Source: JBCBTJ01 sp964597685
Lineage (GTDB): Bacteria > Pseudomonadota > Alphaproteobacteria > Caulobacterales > Hyphomonadaceae
Length of the DNA stretch: 10,690 nucleotides
NCBI GenBank assembly: GCA_964597685.1
Contig: CAZQZC010000086.1
Span: 1 to 10,690, forward strand
Reading direction: 5' to 3'
The notes under the pieces are model-generated. The model made no database searches. It had not been told where the DNA came from and was given only the letters and a program-made list of their open reading frames with translations. Position numbers and translations under genes: made by a program. Of this stretch, positions 6,802 through 10,690 are shown piece by piece. Position 1 is the first letter of the stretch. Each line of letters starts with the position of its first letter.

Positions 6802-7437
6802 ATGATCCGAATGTTCACCGCCGGAGCAGTCGCTTCGGCGTTTTGGGCCGCAGCGGCGTTCGCCGATGAGACCCGTACATTCGACCTGCCGGACTTTGAC
6901 GGGATCGATGTCGCGACCGGCCTGTCGGTCGAGTACGAATATGGCGCAGTTCAATCGGTTGAAGCCAAGCTCGAGCGCGGCGATTGGGACGACGTCACGA
7001 TCAAGGTCGAAGACGGCGAGTTGATCGTTAAACGTGCGCGATCCTTCAATTGGGGCGCGCGGGGACCAAAGCTGACAGTCTACGTCACCGGTCCCGAATT
7101 AAGCAGCATCGACGCCTCCTCGGGCGCCAGCTTCGCCGGCAAGGGCCTCCGTGCGGGCGATCTGGATATCGGCGTCTCCAGCGGCGCCTCCGTCGTTGTT
7201 TCGGGCGATTGCAATCGCATTGCGGTCGACGCGTCTTCCGGCTCCAGCGTGTCAGCGCGTGACTTAAAATGCGCGTCCGCAATGGTCGACGCGTCGTCGG
7301 GCTCGTCGATCAGCGTTTACGCGTCCGAATCGGCTAGCGCCGACGGATCGAGCGGCGCGTCGGTTAGCGTTCACGGCTCGCCGAGCGATGTCGACAAGGA
7401 CACGTCCAGCGGCGCGTCTGTCTCTGTAAAGGGCTAA
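6802..7437 (+). CDS. DUF2807 (head GIN domain) exported beta-solenoid protein, first of tandem pair
   Basis: A 211-residue exported protein. A Sec signal peptide (MIRMFTAGAV...) ends at AFA, with cleavage near residue 21. The N-terminal part (TRTFDLPDFDGIDVATGLSVEY, then DVTIKVEDGELIVKR and LTVYVTGPELSSIDASSGAS in order) has the DUF2807, or putative auto-transporter adhesin head GIN, pattern. Six rungs follow, each marked by SSGxS or a close variant at 106, 126, 145, 165, 183 and 202, giving an 18-20-residue repeat as expected of a right-handed beta-solenoid. The only mature cysteines, Cys137 and Cys157, are 20 residues apart and so stacked in neighbouring rungs. No membrane anchor or outer-membrane export domain is present, so it is probably periplasmic. 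The biochemical role is unknown. GGGAGG lies five bases before ATG 6802. A paralogue follows after 13 bases. Confidence 0.9.
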   Translation: MIRMFTAGAVASAFWAAAAFADETRTFDLPDFDGIDVATGLSVEYEYGAVQSVEAKLERGDWDDVTIKVEDGELIVKRARSFNWGARGPKLTVYVTGPELSSIDASSGASFAGKGLRAGDLDIGVSSGASVVVSGDCNRIAVDASSGSSVSARDLKCASAMVDASSGSSISVYASESASADGSSGASVSVHGSPSDVDKDTSSGASVSVKG

Positions 7438-7450
7438 GGAGGCCACTCGC

Positions 7451-8380
7451 ATGCTGCGCACAATCTTGGCCGCCTCGGCCGCAACTGTCCTCGCCTCGCC
7501 CGTTTGGGCGGAGACCCGCACATATGACATGGACGGCTTCAACGCCATCGAGGTGTCGAAGGCCGTCGATGTTGTTTATACGGGCGGAACCGCTCAGAGC
7601 GTCTCCGTCGAAATCGATGACGGCGACTTCGACGCCCTCGATATGGAGGTCGACGGGCGGACCTTGAAGATCACGCGGCCGAAGCCCCGCGGCTTGTTCG
7701 GCAGCGACAATTTATCGATCAAGAATCGCGGCGACGGACGGCGGATCACCTACAATGGCAAGCGCGTTCCGGAGATCACTGTTTACGTCTCCTCACCGGA
7801 GCTCGTCCGGCTCAAAGCGAGTTCGAGCGCCCGTGCGACGGCGGACACCCTAACGGGCGACAGTCTCGAGCTTAGAGCTTCAAGCAGCGCCGACCTAGAA
7901 GCCTCGGGCATTGACGTGGCGCGGCTAACCGTAAAGGCCAGTTCCAGCGGAGATATCAAAGCCGAAGGCGTCTGCGGCCGCCTTGAAGCTGGTGCGAGTT
8001 CCAGCGGCGACCTCGTCGCGCCAGACCTGACCTGCGAGACCGCGGACATCGACGTCTCGTCCAGCGGCGGCGTTTCCGCGGCGATCTCCGGCGGCGACGT
8101 TTTGGCCGAGGCCAGCTCCAGCGGCGATATCAAGCTGACCGGAACCTGTGGGACCTTTGAGGCGGCGGCCTCCTCCAGCGGCGACATCGATGCGAAGACC
8201 CTGGTCTGCGAGGGTGTTGATGTGAAAGCGAGCTCTAGCGGCGACATCAATATTGCAGCGGCGGATTCTGTTCGAGCGCGCGTCTCCTCCAGCGGCGACG
8301 TTGATATCTACGGCGAACCTGGCGACCTCGACGTCACGAAGTCGAGCGGCGGCGACGTCACGGTGAAATCAGCCACCTAG
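7451..8380 (+). CDS. DUF2807 (head GIN domain) exported beta-solenoid protein, second of tandem pair
   Basis: A 309-residue paralogue of the preceding gene. The signal peptide MLRTILAASAATVLASPVWA is cleaved after WA near residue 20. The mature start ETRTYDMDGFNAIEVSKAVDV and ITVYVSSPELVRLKASSSAR align with the first protein. About ten rungs follow, with SSS or SSSGD at 124, 144, 164, 183, 203, 222, 241, 261, 279 and 298, spaced 18-20. Two cysteine pairs (175/195 and 233/253) each sit one rung apart, the same register as the single pair in its neighbour. Residues 163-220 and 221-278 form an imperfect 58-residue duplication. It also has an insert (about 80-105, GLFGSDNLSIKNRGDGRR) absent from the first protein. 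AAGGAGG just after the upstream stop, eight bases before ATG 7451, marks an operon. The function is unknown; a periplasmic or surface scaffold is plausible but not shown. Confidence 0.9.
   Translation: MLRTILAASAATVLASPVWAETRTYDMDGFNAIEVSKAVDVVYTGGTAQSVSVEIDDGDFDALDMEVDGRTLKITRPKPRGLFGSDNLSIKNRGDGRRITYNGKRVPEITVYVSSPELVRLKASSSARATADTLTGDSLELRASSSADLEASGIDVARLTVKASSSGDIKAEGVCGRLEAGASSSGDLVAPDLTCETADIDVSSSGGVSAAISGGDVLAEASSSGDIKLTGTCGTFEAAASSSGDIDAKTLVCEGVDVKASSSGDINIAAADSVRARVSSSGDVDIYGEPGDLDVTKSSGGDVTVKSAT
7937..8284 (+). repeat. Two tandem 58-codon units inside the second DUF2807 gene
   Basis: Residues 163-220 and 221-278 align end to end without gaps: ASSSGDIK, then a Cys at unit position 13, ASSSGD in the middle, a second Cys at position 33, then another SSSGG or SSSGD. 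At the DNA level the units are clearly alike but diverged, so the duplication is not recent. Confidence 0.65.
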
Positions 8381-8406
8381 CGCACAAATGTCTCCGACTG
8401 GCGGGA

Positions 8407-9234
8407 TCAGGCGAAATCGTAATCGTCGGCCCGCCAGCCTGGATCGGGATAGCCGGGATCCATGTCCTCTAGGGCGCCGCGTACAATCCGCGCAATCATG
8501 GCGTTGCGCCGGGTTTTCGAGTCCGACGGCACGATATGCCACGGCGCATGCGGTGTGGAGCATCGCGCGGCGGCGTCCCGGTAGGCGTCCATGAAGTCAG
8601 GCCAAAGCTTTCGATCCTCAAGATCGCCCGGATTGAACTTCCAGCGTTTGTGCGGCTCCACCAACCTATCCTTTAGACGCTCGCCTTGGACGTCATACGA
8701 CATGTGCAGCATGAATTTCACGACCGTGGTCCCGTTGTCCGTCAGGTGTTTCTCGAAGGCGTTGATCTCATCATACCGACGCTCAACTGTCTCAGGCGGC
8801 GCAAGGCCTCGGACCTTGACCACCAAGACGTCCTCGTAATGGGACCGGTCGAAGACGCCGATATGGCCCCGCGGCGGGACAGCCTTGTGGATGCGCCACA
8901 GAAAGTCGCGAGCCAGCTCCTCGCGCGTCGGCGCCTTGAAGGCGGTTACCTGCATGCCGAGCGGCGAGGTGTCGGCGAAGACCGAGCGGATCACTCCGCT
9001 CTTTCCGGCCGTATCCATGCCCTGCAGCACGACGAGCAGCGCTCGCGACCGATCCGCGTAGAGGCGGTCTTGCAACGCGTCGATGGCGGCTGCGTCCGAC
9101 TTAAGGCTCGCCAGCGCGTCCTTCTTGTCTTCGAACAGATCGGGGTGGCGCGTCGGCCATTCGGACAGGTCGATCTTTGACCCCGGCTTTGCCGTGAGCG
9201 CCTTGCGGACCTCTTTAATCGAGGGTTTGGCCAT
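8407..9234 (-). CDS. Polyphosphate kinase 2 family protein (PPK2, TIGR03709-like)
   Basis: A 275-residue cytosolic PPK2-family phosphotransferase, which moves phosphate between inorganic polyphosphate and nucleotides. The P-loop is GMDTAGKSG at 72-80, preceded by LLVVLQ. The Walker B-like segment is FDRSHYEDV at 128-136. ENTRY features NAFEKHLTDNGTTVVKF, the lid helix region ERLKDRL and WKFNPGDLEDRKLW, and the C-terminal STPHAPWHIVPSD also fit. These motifs match the TIGR03709 group (polyphosphate:nucleotide phosphotransferase) better than the PA0141 class I group. Class III members can phosphorylate both AMP and ADP using polyphosphate, but the nucleotide preference here is inferred. ATG 9234 has GGGAG six bases upstream. 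It lies 77 bp downstream of rpsD on the same strand with a strong hairpin between, so it may be transcribed separately or by readthrough. It ends 26 bp from the convergent DUF2807 gene. Confidence 0.93.
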   Translation of the reverse strand: MAKPSIKEVRKALTAKPGSKIDLSEWPTRHPDLFEDKKDALASLKSDAAAIDALQDRLYADRSRALLVVLQGMDTAGKSGVIRSVFADTSPLGMQVTAFKAPTREELARDFLWRIHKAVPPRGHIGVFDRSHYEDVLVVKVRGLAPPETVERRYDEINAFEKHLTDNGTTVVKFMLHMSYDVQGERLKDRLVEPHKRWKFNPGDLEDRKLWPDFMDAYRDAAARCSTPHAPWHIVPSDSKTRRNAMIARIVRGALEDMDPGYPDPGWRADDYDFA

Positions 9235-9256
9235 GTCGGGCTCCCGGAAATGCGAA

Positions 9257-9284
9257 ACGCCGCGCGGGGGCTTCCGCGCGGCGT
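9257..9284 (-). terminator. Strong hairpin after rpsD, probable intrinsic terminator
   Basis: Perfect 11-bp arms (ACGCCGCGCGG and its complement) surround a six-base loop. The hairpin begins 27 bases past the rpsD stop. On the minus strand it is followed by TTTCGCATTT, a broken T-rich run, so termination may be incomplete and allow some readthrough into the PPK2 gene. Confidence 0.7.
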
Positions 9285-9311
9285 CTCAAGTTGGAGAAAG
9301 CGAACACCGGA

Positions 9312-9929
9312 TCAGGACGAGTAATACTCGACCACCAGGTTCGGCTCCATTTTCACCGCGTAGGGCACGTCCGACAGTTCCGGCATCCGGACATAGGTCG
9401 ACGTCATCGCCTTCGGATCGACCTCGACATAATCAGGCAGATCGCGCTCGCCGGAGCCCAGCGCTTCAAGCACCAGCGCCATATTGCGCGAGCGTTCGCG
9501 GACCTCCACCACGTCGCCCGGCTTCAGGCGATAGGACGGAATGTTCGTCTTGACGCCGTTCACCTTGACGTGGCCGTGATTGACGAATTGCCGTGCGGAG
9601 AAAATCGTCGGCGTAAACTTCGACCGGTAGACAAAGGCGTCGAGCCGGCTTTCGAGCAGGCCGATCAGAAGCTCGGCCGTGTTGCCCTTCCGGCGGGCGG
9701 CCTCTTCATAGGCCTTCTTGAACTGCTTCTCGGTGATGTCGCCGTAGTGGAATTTCAGCTTCTGCTTCGCCATGAGCTGCAGGCCGAAATCCGACGTCTT
9801 GCCGCGCCGGCCGGCGCCGTGCTGACCAGGACGGGTTTGACGTTTGTTGACCGGAGACTTGGGGCGGCCCCAGATATTTTCACCGACACGGCGGTCGATC
9901 TTGTACTTCGCCGAATGACGACGCGACAT
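9312..9929 (-). CDS. rpsD: 30S ribosomal protein S4
   Basis: Primary 16S rRNA-binding protein that nucleates 30S assembly and contributes to decoding accuracy with S5 and S12. The 205-residue protein has normal bacterial length. The N-terminal part opens SRRHSAKYKIDRRVGENIWG, followed by RQTRPGQHG, and the KLKFHYGDITEKQF region is typical. The S4 RNA-binding domain spans about 93-157 (SRLDAFVYRSKF, then ARQFVNHGHVKVNG and PSYRLKPGDVVEVRERSR in order). It has no cysteine, so it is the zinc-free form. The C-terminus EPNLVVEYYS is characteristic. ATG 9929 is preceded by GAGG six bases upstream. It stands apart from other ribosomal genes, as is usual in Alphaproteobacteria, and is followed by a strong hairpin. 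The 138-bp gap upstream should hold its promoter, although a TTGACG at 10051-10046 has no convincing -10 partner. Confidence 0.98.
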   Translation of the reverse strand: MSRRHSAKYKIDRRVGENIWGRPKSPVNKRQTRPGQHGAGRRGKTSDFGLQLMAKQKLKFHYGDITEKQFKKAYEEAARRKGNTAELLIGLLESRLDAFVYRSKFTPTIFSARQFVNHGHVKVNGVKTNIPSYRLKPGDVVEVRERSRNMALVLEALGSGERDLPDYVEVDPKAMTSTYVRMPELSDVPYAVKMEPNLVVEYYSS

Positions 9930-10067
9930 GTATTACCTCATTGTCGACGCGGGCCGGCTGCGCGCGTTTGTGGCGCAGCGATCTCAACGGCGGCTCCGCA
10001 CCATCCCGTCATAGAAGCGGCGCAGAAACAGGTTTTTCGGCGGCGCGTCAAGGGGCTCGCCCGGCGC

Positions 10068-10535
10068 TTAGTCCGCGTCGGCGGCCGCTTTGGGCGCGTG
10101 CGCGATGACTTTGATCTCCACGAGGCCGCGCTCGGGATACAGCCTGTCGACATCGATCGCGGTCCAGGCGGGATAGGGCGCTTTCGCCCATTTGTCCTTC
10201 ACGGCGATGAAGGTTTCGGCCTGGGGGATCAGCTCGGTGTGGTAGGTCGTCATCTCGACCACGTCGGCCCAGCTCGCGCCGGCCTCGTTCAGGATCCCTT
10301 CGATCTGAGCGAAGGCGCGGTCGAAGGCCGCCTCCATGTCGGCCTCGGTCTCGTCGCCTTGCAAGCTCGCCACGACGCCGGACAGGAAGACCAGTTCGCC
10401 CGCGCGCACCGCGGGCGCGTAATGGAAGGTCTCATAGGTTTGGCGCCATTCCTCGGGGACGATGCGGTCCTGCGCCGATCCGGCGGCGGGCGCGAGGAGC
10501 GCGAGGGCGGCGAGCGCGGCGAAACTGCGTGTCAT
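10068..10535 (-). CDS. RidA/YjgF/Rid-fold protein with signal peptide
   Basis: A 155-residue member of the Rid (YjgF/YER057c/UK114) superfamily carrying a Sec signal peptide (MTRSFAALAALALLAPAAGSAQD, cleavage near 21), so the mature protein should be periplasmic. The fold is recognisable from VRAGELVFLSGVVAS (43-57), FAQIEGILNEAGASWADVVEMTTYHT (75-100) and the C-terminal VEIKVIAHAP (139-148). In archetypal RidA imine/enamine deaminases the motif PARSCV supplies the catalytic arginine; here it reads PAWTAI with Trp124. Imine deaminase activity is therefore doubtful, and the protein belongs to one of the Rid subgroups without that arginine. Glu140 of the VEI motif is retained. ATG 10535 has GGAGG five bases upstream. 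It lies upstream of rpsD on the same strand, 138 bp away, and no functional link is evident. Confidence 0.88.
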   Translation of the reverse strand: MTRSFAALAALALLAPAAGSAQDRIVPEEWRQTYETFHYAPAVRAGELVFLSGVVASLQGDETEADMEAAFDRAFAQIEGILNEAGASWADVVEMTTYHTELIPQAETFIAVKDKWAKAPYPAWTAIDVDRLYPERGLVEIKVIAHAPKAAADAD

Positions 10536-10690
10536 GGGAGCCTCCAGATCCGTTTTCCTCGCAAATGAACCATCGGGCGGATGGGAGCAAGCCGAGTGAT
10601 GATTGTTGGGCTTGTTCTGCGCGGGCGTGGTTGTTTTTGTTTTGCTCGGGCGCTGATCGCCGCTGGCGCGGCGGCGCCCTGCGCCCGGCC
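10536..10690. other. Right-edge region without a supported gene
   Basis: These 155 bases include the RidA-fold gene's leader and probable promoter. A plus-strand frame from GTG 10596 or ATG 10599, with GGGAG upstream, stays open to the edge. Its Gly/Arg/Cys/Ala-rich product resembles nothing I know, so I do not call it. Confidence 0.4.

Noticed and set aside
7783..8250. Minus-strand frame of about 155 codons rich in SPLELA repeats
   Set aside because: It is the mirror of the SSSGD repeats of the second DUF2807 gene. The regularity comes from the coding repeat on the plus strand.
7100..8370. Short direct repeats that could suggest a CRISPR or tandem-repeat array
   Set aside because: The repeats are imperfect, about 55-60 bases apart, in frame, and encode SSGxS/SSSGD rungs of beta-solenoid proteins. 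There are no conserved palindromic repeats with unique spacers.
9987..10067. Short frame continuing past the Rid-fold stop, ending in KNLFLRRFYDGMVRSRR
   Set aside because: It is in frame with the upstream gene after its TAA and looks mildly protein-like, but it has no usable start codon near its beginning and no ribosome binding site. Readthrough would be speculation.
9291..10568. Long plus-strand open frame of about 425 codons
   Set aside because: It lies antisense to the whole of rpsD and most of the Rid-fold gene, both clearly real. The product is rich in His, Arg and Gly with no recognisable motif; such frames are common opposite GC-rich genes.
10596..10690. Possible plus-strand gene start at the right edge
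   Set aside because: A GGGAG precedes GTG/ATG, but the roughly 30 visible codons are low in information and unlike any protein start I know. The window ends too soon to decide.

Overview
The window is GC-rich, densely packed chromosomal DNA from an alphaproteobacterium. The strongest indicator is a complete CckA-type hybrid histidine kinase, whose H-box, ATP-binding and receiver segments match the kinase that heads the CckA-ChpT-CtrA phosphorelay. Stand-alone rpsD, a CGFS glutaredoxin and a RimO with an alphaproteobacterial look agree with this. The Caulobacterales/Maricaulales/Parvularculales side of the class is my best guess, but the genus cannot be read from the sequence. I see no insertion sequence, phage gene, tRNA, rRNA or CRISPR array.

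Layout. (1) Positions 1-1433 hold the 3' part of an alpha/beta hydrolase (+), a probable small single-helix membrane protein on the minus strand (733-894) and a GFA/DUF636 zinc-fold protein (+). (2) Positions 1430-3982 hold cckA on the minus strand. Its upstream region (3983-4235) carries two TTAACC boxes resembling CtrA sites and a 7+7 inverted repeat just before the ribosome binding site. (3) Positions 4236-6327 are a plus-strand run: monothiol glutaredoxin grxD, a DUF427 gene overlapping it at TGATG, and rimO. Two of these three handle Fe-S chemistry: GrxD is an Fe-S carrier and RimO is a two-cluster radical-SAM enzyme. (4) Positions 6331-8380 are an envelope locus: a small lipoprotein (-) diverges from two tandem DUF2807 beta-solenoid proteins (+). 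The intergenic space is 87 bp, and I read it as two face-to-face promoters sharing one inverted-repeat operator. (5) Positions 8407-10535 are minus-strand housekeeping genes: a PPK2-type polyphosphate kinase, rpsD with a strong hairpin after it, and an exported RidA-fold protein lacking the usual catalytic arginine. The last 155 bases hold no gene I can support.

Most of the window is ordinary core genome. The part most deserving attention is the 6.3-8.4 kb envelope locus. Its two paralogues have regular 18-20-residue rungs, paired cysteines one rung apart, a three-rung internal duplication in the second protein, and apparent co-regulation with a divergent lipoprotein. I found no evidence for a wholly new multi-gene system.
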